64,000 nt of DNA from Ferrovibrio terrae (GTDB lineage: Bacteria > Pseudomonadota > Alphaproteobacteria > Ferrovibrionales > Ferrovibrionaceae), in assembly GCF_007197755.1 (NCBI RefSeq), contig NZ_CP041636.1, positions 1,276,001-1,340,000 on the forward strand, in the 5' to 3' direction. The notes under the pieces are model-generated. The model was not told the origin of the DNA. It did no database searches and saw only the letters and a program-made list of their open reading frames with translations. Shown here in pieces: positions 43,628 to 54,229 of the stretch. The position numbers were made by a program, and so were the translations under genes. Each line of letters opens with the position of its first letter. Within the stretch, counting starts at the first letter, position 1.

Positions 43628-44613
43628 TTAAGCTTGCGGCAGGGTGAGCCAGTGCAGGCTGAACAGACTGTCGGGATCGGTCCACATCGCCGCCGGCCGG
43701 AAACCGGCCTTTTCCGCCAGCTGGCGGAAGCGGATCGGCGTGTATTTGCAGGAATTCTCGGTGTGGATCGACTCACCGGCATCAAAGCCATACTGCCGGC
43801 CAGCGACTGTCACCGTCTGCGCCTTGCTGCTGACCAGATGCATTTCGATCCGGTGCTGGCGCGGATTGTAGAAAGCGTAGTGATCGAAGGCGTCGAGATT
43901 GAAATCGCCATCCAGTTCGCGGTTGATCCGCTCCAGCAGGTTGAGGTTGAAGGCCGCGGTGACGCCAGCACTGTCGTTATAGGCGGCATGCAGCACGGCC
44001 GGGTCCTTCACCAGGTCGACGCCGATCAAGAGCCCCGAACCAACACCACCGCCGTCGCGCAACATCGCGGCCGCATTGCGCAGGAAACCCAGCGCCTCGT
44101 CGGGGGTGAAATTGCCAATCGTCGAGCCCGGAAAGAAGCCGACGCGGGCCCGCGCCTGCGGCAGCGGTGCAGGCAGCGGCAGCTGTTTGGTGAAATCGCC
44201 GGCCACCGCGCGCATGGTGACATCGGGATAGGCGCGCTGCAGCGACGCCACTGCAGCCGACAGATGCGCACCGGAAATGTCGATCGGCAGATAGCCGGCC
44301 GGGCGCGGCAGGGCGTTGAGCAGCAGGCGGATTTTTTCCGCAGCACCCGCGCCGAATTCCACCACCTCCACGTCAGGCCCGATGATGCCTGCGATGGCCG
44401 GGCCCTGCTCGCGCAGGATTTTCCACTCGGTGCGGGTCGGGTAATATTCCGGCAGGCGGCAGATCTGCTCGAACAGCTCCGAGCCGCGCTGGTCGTAGAA
44501 ATACTTCGCCGGCAGGGTTTTCACCTGGGCGCCGAGGCCCGCCTGCACATCGCGGTCGAATTCAGGATCATGTGGGGCCGGGCGCTCCCGGCGCCGCAGC
44601 GAGACAAGCGTGC

Positions 44614-44617
<4 letters not shown>
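43628..44617 (-). CDS. egtD: L-histidine N-alpha-methyltransferase EgtD
   Basis: Makes hercynine (trimethylhistidine) in the first step of ergothioneine synthesis. The 329-residue protein has KYFYDQRGSELFEQICRLPEYYPTRTE, the SAM-binding GAGAAEKIRLLL, YLPIDISGAHL, FFPGSTIGNF and FHD-like NLDAFDHYAFYNPRQHRIEMHLVS. The ATG at 44617 overlaps the egtB stop in ATGA. With egtB upstream it forms a two-gene ergothioneine operon. Confidence 0.94.
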
Positions 44618-46080
<1,463 letters not shown>

Positions 46081-46308
46081 CCCTGTGGCTCTCCCCTGAC
46101 GCAACGCAAACGGGTTCAAGTGCCGCAACCGGGGTCCGACACCAGCAAATAAGTTAACGCCAGTGCCGAACCGTGGTTCCGGGGTGTCGCCCCCGCGCCC
46201 GACAGAGATTGGGCGTCAGGCCCGGCTAATCCAGTGCGAAACGATGACGGAGGCGTGACTGCTGCCGGAAACTGGCAGATCACCGCCATGCTGCGTTATC
46301 CTGTGGCC

Positions 46309-46740
46309 ATGAACACACCCACTGATTGGCGCAACGCAGTGCAGGTGCGGCGTGCCACCGCGCTGGCCGACGAGCGTGCCATGCAAGGTGGCCGCACGAC
46401 GGTGTTCGACTTCAGCGGTATCGGCGGCAGCGAAAAGGCCTGGGTCGGCAGCGTCCATGTCGCGCCGGGCAGCAATACCGGGCCGCACACTCATGGCCGC
46501 CATGAAGTGATGATCCATGCCGTGCGGGGCCGCAGCGAGATCCGCTGGGGCGCGCGGCTGGAATATGCCATCGAGATCGGGCCGGGCGACGCGGTGTATT
46601 TCGCGCCCCATGTTCCGCATCAGGAACGCAGCCTGGAGACGACCGAGATGGTGGAATACCTGGTCGTGCGCAGCGACAACGAGAAGATCGCCAACCAGCT
46701 GCCTGACGTGCAGCCGGTGGAAAACCCGCAGTGTTTCTGA
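46309..46740 (+). CDS. Cupin-domain protein
   Basis: A 143-residue single cupin with GSNTGPHTHGRHEVMIHAVRG (first motif with metal histidines) and GDAVYFAPHVPHQERSLE (second motif). The fold is common in metal-dependent dioxygenases and isomerases and in some regulators; the reaction is unknown. The ATG at 46309 is preferred to one seven codons upstream. The gene converges with the TetR gene 4 bases away. Confidence 0.85.
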   Translation: MNTPTDWRNAVQVRRATALADERAMQGGRTTVFDFSGIGGSEKAWVGSVHVAPGSNTGPHTHGRHEVMIHAVRGRSEIRWGARLEYAIEIGPGDAVYFAPHVPHQERSLETTEMVEYLVVRSDNEKIANQLPDVQPVENPQCF

Positions 46741-46744
46741 CGTT

Positions 46745-47395
46745 TCAGCGCGTCAGATGGCTGTCGATCAGCCGCGTGGCGGCAGCGGCCAGTGCGCGCG
46801 CCGGGCCGCCGCCGGCATGGAAGATCTGGCCCGACACGAAGGCGCCCTCGATCAGCAGCATCAGGCTGTCGCCCAGCTGCTTCGGATCGTCGGCGCCCAT
46901 ATCGGCGGCCAGCTCGGCCAGCTTGAGCCGTAATTTGCGCTTGTGGTCTTCCGACACCTTGCGGGCCGGATGCGCGTCGTCGGGATATTCCACCGCCGTG
47001 TTCGACAGCCCGCAGCCACGGTAGCTGGCGGCGCTGGCCCGGTCGTTCAGGCTTTGCAGGAAATCCATCAGGCCGGCGCGCGGATCGTCGCGCCCGGCCT
47101 TGTCGAGCCGCGCCTCGAAGCGCTGCCAGAACTCAGCGTCGTAGTCGCGCAGGTAGGCTGCGGCCAGCTCATCCTTGGACGGGAAGGCGCGGTACAGGCT
47201 CGGCTTGGTGACGCCGGCCCTGGTGACGATCTCATCGACGCCGACGGCGCGGATGCCCTCGGCATAGAACAGCTCGCGCGCGGTGCGGCGGATCTTGTCG
47301 GCGGCGCGCGGCGCGCCAGTCTTCGCATCGACCGGCAGGGGCGGGTTGCTGCCAAACGGCGTCTGGGCCGGTTCGTGCTGGCTTTTGCGGGCCAT
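46745..47395 (-). CDS. TetR-family regulator of the adjacent MFS gene
   Basis: A 216-residue protein with a TetR helix-turn-helix (TARELFYAEGIRAVGVDEIV, RAGVTKPSLYRAFPSKDELAAAYL) and a variable ligand domain. It is divergent from an MFS transporter, across a region with a perfect palindrome in the transporter's promoter, so it probably represses that gene. The ligand is probably a substrate of the exporter. Confidence 0.92.
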   Translation of the reverse strand: MARKSQHEPAQTPFGSNPPLPVDAKTGAPRAADKIRRTARELFYAEGIRAVGVDEIVTRAGVTKPSLYRAFPSKDELAAAYLRDYDAEFWQRFEARLDKAGRDDPRAGLMDFLQSLNDRASAASYRGCGLSNTAVEYPDDAHPARKVSEDHKRKLRLKLAELAADMGADDPKQLGDSLMLLIEGAFVSGQIFHAGGGPARALAAAATRLIDSHLTR

Positions 47396-47419
47396 AAACG
47401 ACGGGTTCCTGAATGAGAC

Positions 47420-47473
47420 TTGACAATGTTACCGATCGGTACGCATATAACGGCATCATTTAACGTACCGGTA
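47420..47473 (+). promoter_or_regulatory. MFS promoter with TetR-type operator
   Basis: TTGACA at 47420-47425 is the -35 element, with an A+T-rich -10 candidate near 47444-47451. The perfect 12-bp palindrome TACCGATCGGTA (47430-47441) sits between them, and a shorter TACCGGTA is at 47466-47473. A repressor bound here would block the polymerase. The divergent TetR gene is the obvious candidate. Confidence 0.7.
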
Positions 47474-47479
47474 AGTCAC

Positions 47480-48748
47480 ATGAGCATAGCACGCCCCCGT
47501 TTCCTTGGCCAGAAATATGCGTTCCTGGTCGTCGCCGTCATTTTCGTCTGTCTGCTGGCGGCGGCGGGGCTGCGTTCCAGCCCCAGCGTGCTGCTGGTGC
47601 CGTGGGAAAAGTCGTTCGGCTGGAGCCGCGACACCACCTCGCTGGCCGCCGCGATCGGCATCTTCCTCTACGGCCTGGTCGGGCCCTTTGCGGCAGCCCT
47701 GATGCAGAGTTTCGGCATCCGTCGCACGCTGCTCTGCGCCCTGGTGCTGATGTCGGGCGCCACCATGCTGTCCACCCTGATGACCGAGGCCTGGCACCTG
47801 ATCGCCACCTGGGGCGTGCTGACCGGTCTGGGCTCGGGCGCCATCGCGCTGGTGATGGGCGCGACCATCACCAACCGCTGGTTCGCCACCAACCGCGGCC
47901 TCGTCATGGGGCTGCTCACCGCCAGCACCGCGACCGGCACGCTGATCTTCATTCCGCTGCTCTCCATGCTGGCCGAGATGGGCGGCTGGCCGCTGGTGAC
48001 CTGGACGGTGGCGCTGGCCGCGGCCGCGCTGGTCCCGCTGGTCTGGTGGCTGCTGCCGGAGCGTCCGGGCGATATGGGCCTGATGCCCTATGGCGCCACC
48101 GAAGCCGCGCCGCCGGCCGCGCCGGCGCAGAACCCGCTGGTATTTGCCGTGGCCGCGCTCGGCCGCGCCTCGAAGAAAGCTGACTTCTGGTTCCTGTTCG
48201 CCACCTTCTGGATCTGCGGTTTCACCACCAACGGTCTGGTCGGCACGCATCTGCTGTCATTCTGCGGCGATATGGGCCTGGCGGTGACGACGGCGGCCGG
48301 TGTGCTGGCGCTGATGGGCTTCTTCGACCTGTTCGGCACGACGGCGTCGGGCTGGCTCACGGATCGTTACGATCCGCGCAAGCTGCTGTTCATGTATTAC
48401 GGTCTGCGCGGGCTGTCGCTGGTCTACCTGCCCTATACCGACTTCTCGCTGGCGAGCCTGTCGATCTTCGCGGTCTTCTACGGTCTCGACTGGATCGCCA
48501 CCGTGCCGCCGACCGTGCGGCTGGCGACGGAAGCTTTCGGCGAGCGCGATGCACCGGTGGTGTTCGGCTGGATCGCGGCGGGCCACCAGCTCGGCGCGGC
48601 CAGCGCGGCTTTCTTCGCCGGCTGGATGCGCGTGCAGCAGGGCGATTATCTGCAGGCCTTCATCATTGCCGGTGTCACGGCTGTGATTGCGGCCGGGCTG
48701 TCGCTGCTGATCAAGGGCAGGAAGCAGGCGGTGCTGGCAACCGCCTAG
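47480..48748 (+). CDS. Major facilitator superfamily transporter
   Basis: A 422-residue inner-membrane protein with 12 hydrophobic segments, starting MSIARPRFLGQKYAFLVVAV. Conserved GxxxDR-like sequence is in the first half (LYGLVGPFAAALM, ASTATGTLIFIPL) and GWLTDRYDPRKLL in the second. It resembles the OFA-/monocarboxylate-type carriers. The substrate is not known. Its stop overlaps the convergent DUF255 gene stop in CTAG. Confidence 0.93.
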   Translation: MSIARPRFLGQKYAFLVVAVIFVCLLAAAGLRSSPSVLLVPWEKSFGWSRDTTSLAAAIGIFLYGLVGPFAAALMQSFGIRRTLLCALVLMSGATMLSTLMTEAWHLIATWGVLTGLGSGAIALVMGATITNRWFATNRGLVMGLLTASTATGTLIFIPLLSMLAEMGGWPLVTWTVALAAAALVPLVWWLLPERPGDMGLMPYGATEAAPPAAPAQNPLVFAVAALGRASKKADFWFLFATFWICGFTTNGLVGTHLLSFCGDMGLAVTTAAGVLALMGFFDLFGTTASGWLTDRYDPRKLLFMYYGLRGLSLVYLPYTDFSLASLSIFAVFYGLDWIATVPPTVRLATEAFGERDAPVVFGWIAAGHQLGAASAAFFAGWMRVQQGDYLQAFIIAGVTAVIAAGLSLLIKGRKQAVLATA

Positions 48749-50820
48749 ACCGCCCGCGTCGCCTTGATCGAGGACGTCAGTTCCGCCGGCGTCGTCACCG
48801 GCAGGCCGCAGGTCGGACCGAGGCAGACATAAGCCGTCGGCTTGCCGTCGATCTGCGTCTTGGCATGGGCCGGATGGGTTTCGGGCAGGGTCGCATCGGG
48901 CGAGGACACCAGAAGCACGCGGTTGGGCGCCGAGACCTGGTAGGCCGCCGTGATCAGCGCCTCGGTGGCGGGGTCGCCGCGCCGGCCGATGATCGCCACC
49001 TGCACGGCATTCAGGAAGAGGTCCGCGCCGTTGAGGAAGCTGCCCATCGGGAAGAAGTTGCGCCCGATCTCGGGCGAGAAGGCATCGATCAGGTTCTGCG
49101 CCCGCTCGCGCCAGACCACATCGCCGGTGAGATACCACAGCCGCGCGAACACGCCGACCAGGGTGCCGTTGCCGGCCGGTGTGGCATTGTCGGCCGCATG
49201 ACGCGTGCGCGCCACCAGATCCTCGGCATCTTTTGAGGTGAGGAAATAGCCGCCGTTCACACTGTCGGCGTAATCGCTTTCCACCACCTCAAGCCAGCGT
49301 TTGGCCTGTTCGAGATAATCGGGATTGCCGGTGGCCTCATACAGCGCCAGTGCCGCCGCGGCCATGTTGGCGTAATCATCCAGCAGGCCGGGGCTGACCA
49401 GGATATCGTTGCGCCAGCTGTGGCCGAGGCGATTGTCGCCATACTGCATCGTCGCATGGATGAAGCCATAGGCGCGTTCGGCGGCCTGCAGCCAGTCGGG
49501 CCTGGCATATTGCAGCGACAGGTCGGTCATGCTGCGGATCATCAGGCCGTTCCAGTCGGCCAGCACCTTGTCGTCCCAGCCGGGCTTGATGCGTTTGTCG
49601 CGCACGGCGAACAGTTTCTCGCGCGCGATGCGCAGGCGTTTTTCGCCGGCCTCGTCCTTCAGGTCGGGCTCGAGCGAGCGGCGCAGGATGGTCTTGTGTT
49701 CCCAGTTGCCATCATCCGTGACGTCGTAGGCCGCACAGAATTCGCCGGTATAAGGCCCGAGCACGGCGGCGATCTCGTCTTTGTCCCAGACGTAGAACTT
49801 GCCTTCCTCGCCTTCTGAATCCGCGTCTTGAGTCGCGGCAAACGCGCCGTCTGCAGCAATCATCTCGCGCAGCAGCCAGCCAACGGTCTCGCCGATGCGC
49901 TGGCGCAGCATCGCATCATTGGACTCGGCCTCGACCATCGCCATGTGGCTGAGCAGCTGCGCGTTGTCGTACAGCATCTTCTCGAAATGCGGCGCCAGCC
50001 ATTCGGCGTCCGTCGAGTAGCGCGCGAAGCCGCCGCCGAGATGATCGTAGATGCCGCCCTGCGCCATGCGCGTGATCGTGGTGATCACCGCCACGGAATA
50101 ATCGGGGATGCCGGTGCGCAGGTAAGCGCGCCACAGCAGATCGAACAGGCCGGTCTGCGGGAATTTCGGCGCCGAGCCGATGCCGCCCTGTTCGGGATCG
50201 ACATGGCCGAGCACCTGCCCTGCCACCTGGTCGAGCACGTCGTTGCTTAAAGGAAGGCGGTCGCGGCTCTGCGGCTTGGCCAGGTTGCGCAAGGCGCCGA
50301 CCAGCATCTTGGAATTCTGCGCCACGGCGTCGGGCTTCTGCGTATAGGCCTCGTGGATTTTTTCCAGCACCTCGCGGAAGCCGGGCCGGCCATAGCGGCT
50401 TTCCGGCGGGAAGTATGTGCCACCCCAGAAAGGCTCGCCCTTCGGCGTCAGGAACATGGTGAGCGGCCAGCCGCCCTGTTCGCCCAGCACATGCAGCGCG
50501 TTCATGTAGATGGTGTCGATGTCGGGGCGTTCTTCGCGGTCGACCTTGATGTTGACGAACAGCTCGTTCATCACCGCGGCGATACCGGGATTTTCAAAAC
50601 TTTCATGGGCCATCACATGGCACCAGTGGCAGGCGGCATAGCCGATGCTGAGCAGGATCGGCTTGTTGGCGGCCTGGGCAGCCTTCAGCACCTCGGGCGA
50701 CCAGATCTGCCAGTGCACCGGATTGTCGCGGTGCTGCTGCAGATAGGGCGAGGCGGCCCGGTCGAGATTGTTGCGGCCAAGATCGGGTTGATTGGTCCCT
50801 GACAACGCGGCACCGGTCAT
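48745..50820 (-). CDS. DUF255 thioredoxin-domain protein (YyaL/SSP411-like)
   Basis: A 691-residue protein: N-terminal thioredoxin-like DUF255 domain with HRDNPVHWQ and the CxxC motif in ACHWCHVMAHESFEN, VKVDREERPDID-like IKVDREERPDIDTIYM, then an alpha/alpha-barrel region with repeated GLMIRSMTDLSLQYARPDW and DDYANMAAAALALYEAT. The last part has DLFLNAVQVAIIG. Relatives are annotated as spermatogenesis-associated 20-like; the bacterial role is unclear. The ATG at 50820 puts the domain at the N-terminus. Confidence 0.92.
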   Translation of the reverse strand: MTGAALSGTNQPDLGRNNLDRAASPYLQQHRDNPVHWQIWSPEVLKAAQAANKPILLSIGYAACHWCHVMAHESFENPGIAAVMNELFVNIKVDREERPDIDTIYMNALHVLGEQGGWPLTMFLTPKGEPFWGGTYFPPESRYGRPGFREVLEKIHEAYTQKPDAVAQNSKMLVGALRNLAKPQSRDRLPLSNDVLDQVAGQVLGHVDPEQGGIGSAPKFPQTGLFDLLWRAYLRTGIPDYSVAVITTITRMAQGGIYDHLGGGFARYSTDAEWLAPHFEKMLYDNAQLLSHMAMVEAESNDAMLRQRIGETVGWLLREMIAADGAFAATQDADSEGEEGKFYVWDKDEIAAVLGPYTGEFCAAYDVTDDGNWEHKTILRRSLEPDLKDEAGEKRLRIAREKLFAVRDKRIKPGWDDKVLADWNGLMIRSMTDLSLQYARPDWLQAAERAYGFIHATMQYGDNRLGHSWRNDILVSPGLLDDYANMAAAALALYEATGNPDYLEQAKRWLEVVESDYADSVNGGYFLTSKDAEDLVARTRHAADNATPAGNGTLVGVFARLWYLTGDVVWRERAQNLIDAFSPEIGRNFFPMGSFLNGADLFLNAVQVAIIGRRGDPATEALITAAYQVSAPNRVLLVSSPDATLPETHPAHAKTQIDGKPTAYVCLGPTCGLPVTTPAELTSSIKATRAV

Positions 50821-50880
50821 GCTAGGTATTTGTCCTGCTTCTGAATTTCGAGCATTTCCACTCAGCAGTATGGTGCAGCG

Positions 50881-51135
50881 ATGAAGGTGACTGTCAATGT
50901 CGATTGCACGCCGGAGGAGGCCCGGAGCTTCCTCGGGCTGCCGGATGTGCAACCCTTGCAGGAGGCCGTGATGGCCCAGATGCAGGAGCGCATGCTGGGG
51001 TCGCTCAAATCCATGGACCCGGAAGTGCTGCTGCGCACCTGGGGCCCGATGGGGATGAACAACCTGGAGCAGATTCAGAAATTCTTCTTCAGCCAGTTCC
51101 CGGCGAATGCGGGCACGCCGCCGGGCAAGAAGTAA
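50881..51135 (+). CDS. DUF6489 family small protein
   Basis: An 84-residue protein: MKVTVNVDCTPEEARSFLGL, PDVQPLQEAVMAQMQERML, then a C-terminal Gly/Pro-rich tail. This is a small family found widely in alphaproteobacteria with no known function. It lies just upstream of the ferredoxin gene and probably shares its operon. Confidence 0.8.
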   Translation: MKVTVNVDCTPEEARSFLGLPDVQPLQEAVMAQMQERMLGSLKSMDPEVLLRTWGPMGMNNLEQIQKFFFSQFPANAGTPPGKK

Positions 51136-51152
51136 GCCCGAAGGTATAAGGT

Positions 51153-51554
51153 ATGGCCATCCGTTATCAGGTCCGCCCCCCGGCCAAGGCCGGCGACGCG
51201 TCAGATTTCTACCGCGCGCATATTTTCGTCTGCACCAACGAGCGGCCGGAAAATCACCCGCGCGGCAGTTGCGCGCGCAAGGGCGCCGAGAAGCTGCGCA
51301 ACTACATGAAGGCGCGCGCCAAGGAACTCGGCCTGGGGCTGGAAGACGGCGTGCGGGTGAACAATGCCGGCTGCCTCGAGCGCTGCGAACTGGGGCCGAC
51401 GCTGGTGATCTATCCCGAAGGCATCTGGTACCGCGCCGACAACTTTGCCGATATCGACGAGATTCTGGAAACGCATGTGAAGCAGGGCGGCCGTGTCGAG
51501 CGCCTGCTGCTCAGGCCGGAAGATGGCCCGGACCACAGCGAAAAGAAAAAGTGA
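51153..51554 (+). CDS. Thioredoxin-like [2Fe-2S] ferredoxin
   Basis: A 133-residue protein with four cysteines C27, C40, C74 and C78, spaced C-x12-C and C-x3-C, in HIFVCTNERPENHPRGSCARKG and NNAGCLERCELGPTLVIYP. This is the thioredoxin-like ferredoxin type that carries one [2Fe-2S] cluster. Its stop and the mnmE GTG overlap in GTGA. The partner is unknown; coupling to the tRNA-modifying mnmE gene makes a role in electron supply possible but unproved. Confidence 0.92.
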   Translation: MAIRYQVRPPAKAGDASDFYRAHIFVCTNERPENHPRGSCARKGAEKLRNYMKARAKELGLGLEDGVRVNNAGCLERCELGPTLVIYPEGIWYRADNFADIDEILETHVKQGGRVERLLLRPEDGPDHSEKKK

Positions 51555-52894
51555 CGCCGCAGACCATCTACGCGCTGTCTTCCGCGCCCGGCCGCGCCGG
51601 TGTGGCGGTGATCCGGCTCAGCGGGCCGCAGGCCGCCGATGCGCTGGAAGCTCTCGTGGGCGGCAACCTGCCGCGCCCGCGCGCTGCATCGCTGCGCCGG
51701 CTGAAGGATGAGACCGGCGCGCTGCTCGATGAAGGCATGGTGCTGTGGTTCCCCGCACCGCACAGCTTCACCGGCGAGGATGTGGTCGAGCTGCAGGTGC
51801 ATGGCGGCCGCGCCGTGCTCAGCGCGATCTTCGCGGCCCTGGCGAAACTGCCGGGCCTGCGCCTGGCCGAGCCGGGCGAGTTCAGCCGGCGTGCGTTTGA
51901 GCATGGCAAGCTCGACCTGACGGCGGCCGAGGGCCTGGGCGACCTGATCAATGCCGAGACCCAGGCGCAACGCAGGCAAGCATTACGCCAGATGCAGGGC
52001 GCGCTGGGCCAGCTGTACGAGGGCTGGCGCAACCAGCTGGTGCGCGCGCTGGCGCATCTCGAGGCCGATATCGATTTCCCCGACGAGGATCTGCCCGAAG
52101 GCGTGGCGGCCGAGGTGAAGCCGCAGATCGCGCGCCTGCGCGAGGAGATCGCGGCGCATCTGAACGACCGCCAGCGCGGCGAAAGACTGCGCGACGGCCT
52201 GATGGTGGCGATTGTCGGCGCGCCGAACGTGGGCAAGTCGTCGCTGCTCAATGCGGTGGCGAAACGCGAGGCGGCGATTGTTTCGGATATTCCGGGCACC
52301 ACGCGCGACGTGATCGAGGTGCATCTCGATCTCGGCGGCTATCCCGTGATGCTCGCCGATACGGCCGGTCTGCGCGAGAGCGCGGACGCCATCGAGTCTG
52401 AGGGCGTGGCGCGCGCCCTGAAGCGCGCCGAGAGCGCCGACCTCAAGATCGTGGTGCTGGACGCGACGAAAAAGACCGTGCCGAAAGACACGGAAGCCCT
52501 GATTGATGGCGATGCCATCGTGGTGGCCAACAAGGCCGATGCGACCGCCGTGCTGGCCGGCTGGGAGATCAATGGCCGCCCCGTGCTGCCGATCTCGGTG
52601 CGGACCGGCACCGGCATGGGCACGCTGCTCGATCTGCTGGAAAAGGAAGTGGTCGAGCGCATTGGCCTGACCGGCAGCGCGACGCTCACCCGCGCGCGCC
52701 ACCGCGAGGCGCTGACCGACTGCATCGCTGCGCTGGACCGCTTCCTGCGCGGCTCGGAGCGGCACAACACCAGCGCCGAACTGGCCGCCGAGGATGTGCG
52801 GCTGGCGGCGCGCAGCATTGGCCGCATCACCGGGCGGATCGATGTCGAAGACCTGCTGGATGTGATCTTCAGGGATTTCTGTATCGGGAAGTGA
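51551..52894 (+). CDS. mnmE: tRNA U34 modification GTPase MnmE
   Basis: With MnmG it makes 5-carboxymethylaminomethyl-uridine at position 34 of certain tRNAs. The 447-residue protein has the folate-binding N-terminal part (LSSAPGRAGVAVIRLSGP), the G domain from GAPNVGKSSLLNAVAKRE through DIPGTTRD and ADTAGLRE, and the C-terminal CIGK with the conserved cysteine. The GTG start at 51551 overlaps the ferredoxin stop. Its usual partner, mnmG, is about 5 kb downstream. Confidence 0.97.
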   Translation: MTPQTIYALSSAPGRAGVAVIRLSGPQAADALEALVGGNLPRPRAASLRRLKDETGALLDEGMVLWFPAPHSFTGEDVVELQVHGGRAVLSAIFAALAKLPGLRLAEPGEFSRRAFEHGKLDLTAAEGLGDLINAETQAQRRQALRQMQGALGQLYEGWRNQLVRALAHLEADIDFPDEDLPEGVAAEVKPQIARLREEIAAHLNDRQRGERLRDGLMVAIVGAPNVGKSSLLNAVAKREAAIVSDIPGTTRDVIEVHLDLGGYPVMLADTAGLRESADAIESEGVARALKRAESADLKIVVLDATKKTVPKDTEALIDGDAIVVANKADATAVLAGWEINGRPVLPISVRTGTGMGTLLDLLEKEVVERIGLTGSATLTRARHREALTDCIAALDRFLRGSERHNTSAELAAEDVRLAARSIGRITGRIDVEDLLDVIFRDFCIGK

Positions 52895-52924
52895 GGGCTG
52901 GCTTGCCGACCTGTCCCCCAGTAT

Positions 52925-53031
52925 CGTCATGCCCGGCCTTGTGCCGGGCATCCACGCCTTTTTAAGCTGCGATGCGGTAAGACGTGGATGGCCGGGACAA
53001 GCCCGGCCATGACACTCCCGGCCATGACACT
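52925..53031. repeat. Dispersed palindromic repeat, copy 2, with a 15-bp tandem duplication
   Basis: CGTCATGCCCGGCCTTGTGC begins it, with a matching GTGGATGGCCGGG arm and a GGCCATGACAC end. CCCGGCCATGACACT is repeated exactly at 53002-53016 and 53017-53031. The copy lies between mnmE and the GNAT gene, and shares the ends and hairpins of the repeat at 39034. Confidence 0.75.
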
Positions 53032-53051
53032 GGTGGGTTCCGAGACAGAAA

Positions 53052-53639
53052 ATGCCCGACGCCTTTCCCACCCTGAAATCCGAACGCCTGGTCCTGCGCG
53101 CCTTCGTGCCAGATGACGAAGTCGCGTTCCAGCAGTTCGCCGTGAAGGAGGATTTCTGGAAATTCCTGCCCGGCCCGGCGCTGGATTCCGGCCTGGTGAA
53201 GCGCTTCATCGCCGCGCGGGTGATCGAGGCCGAGACTCCGACCGGGCATGACTGGCTGTTCTGCGTGGCCGAACGCCAGATGGAGCGCGCCATCGGCATG
53301 GTGCGCCTGAGCGTGGCCTCGGCCGAGCATCGCCAGGGCAATATCGGTTTTTCGTTCGACGGCACCATTCGCGGCAAGGGCTATGCCTCGGAAGCCGTGC
53401 AGGCGGCGCTGCGCTTCGGTTTTGCCGAACTGGGGCTGCACCGGATCACGGCGCTGGCCGATGTGGAGAATATCCGCAGCCATGCGGTGCTGAAGAAACT
53501 GGGCTTCCGGCTGGAAGGCCGGCTGCAGCAGAATTTCAATGTGCGTGGCGAATGGCGCGACTGCGACCTGTTTGCCCTGCTGCGCAGCGAATGGCCGCCG
53601 CACGACCATCACGGCAGCGGCGGGACCGCGCTGGCGTAA
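53052..53639 (+). CDS. GNAT acetyltransferase of the RimJ/RimL type
   Basis: A 195-residue protein: LKSERLVLRAFVPDDEVAFQ, VRLSVASAEHRQGNIGFSFDGTIRGKGYASEAVQAALRFGF, LHRITALADVENIRSHAVLKKLGF. The GKGYASEA and N-x-x-S-x-x-V motifs are the acetyl-CoA and substrate loops. RimJ/RimL proteins acetylate ribosomal proteins; many relatives have other substrates. It converges with the PepSY-like gene. Confidence 0.9.
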   Translation: MPDAFPTLKSERLVLRAFVPDDEVAFQQFAVKEDFWKFLPGPALDSGLVKRFIAARVIEAETPTGHDWLFCVAERQMERAIGMVRLSVASAEHRQGNIGFSFDGTIRGKGYASEAVQAALRFGFAELGLHRITALADVENIRSHAVLKKLGFRLEGRLQQNFNVRGEWRDCDLFALLRSEWPPHDHHGSGGTALA

Positions 53640-53649
53640 ACTCTAAACC

Positions 53650-54066
53650 TTACGACTTGGGCCAGTGCACGGTGGGCAGCGCGCCCTCGACCGGTCGGCC
53701 GGTGCGCGGATCGACCTTCAGGTTGCGGTCGCGGCCGTCACGCGTGCGGTATTGCACGTCGTAGCGGCCATCGTCCCAGTCGATATCCTTGATGAAGGCG
53801 AAATCCGGCCGGCTCTCGATCTGGGTGATGATCTGCGACAGCGACAATGCGCCAGCCGGCGGCCCGCCCTCAGGCTCGACCTGCTGCGCCGGCTCGGCCA
53901 TGACATTGCTCTGAGAGCCTGGTGTCGGCGCACCCTGCGACTGCACGATTCCGGCAGATGGTCCGCCGCCGGGCGAGGATCCGCCGCGCGCGGGTTCGAT
54001 GGCGGGGGCCGGGGCGGCGACACCGGTCAGCATGCCGAACAGGATCAGGGCTGCGAGGTTGTTCAT
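53650..54066 (-). CDS. PepSY-domain-like secreted protein
   Basis: A 138-residue protein starting MNNLAALILFGMLTGVAAPAPA (signal peptide), a Gly/Pro/Gln-rich linker, then SLSQIITQIESRPDFAFIKDIDWDDGRYDVQYRTRDGRDRNLKVDPRTGRP, a PepSY/YpeB-like fold. Such domains inhibit peptidases or bind ligands in the periplasm. The ATG at 54066 begins the signal peptide; the frame continues upstream as a shadow. Confidence 0.75.
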   Translation of the reverse strand: MNNLAALILFGMLTGVAAPAPAIEPARGGSSPGGGPSAGIVQSQGAPTPGSQSNVMAEPAQQVEPEGGPPAGALSLSQIITQIESRPDFAFIKDIDWDDGRYDVQYRTRDGRDRNLKVDPRTGRPVEGALPTVHWPKS

Positions 54067-54229
54067 GGCGAGGGCTCTGTCTGGTCCAAACGAATAGGTC
54101 CGCCCATAAGGGCCGGGCTGGGCTTTGCGCCCTTGTCGGGGACCTATGACGGACCCGGAATATGGCATCAGCAGGGCCGCCCGGGGGCGATGCATGGGCG
54201 ATTCGGGGGGATTCCCCGGATCGGACGGT

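Noticed and set aside
46166-46182. Inverted repeat GAACC-GT-GGTTC upstream of egtB
   Set aside because: It is short, lies in GC-rich DNA and is not placed over a recognisable promoter.
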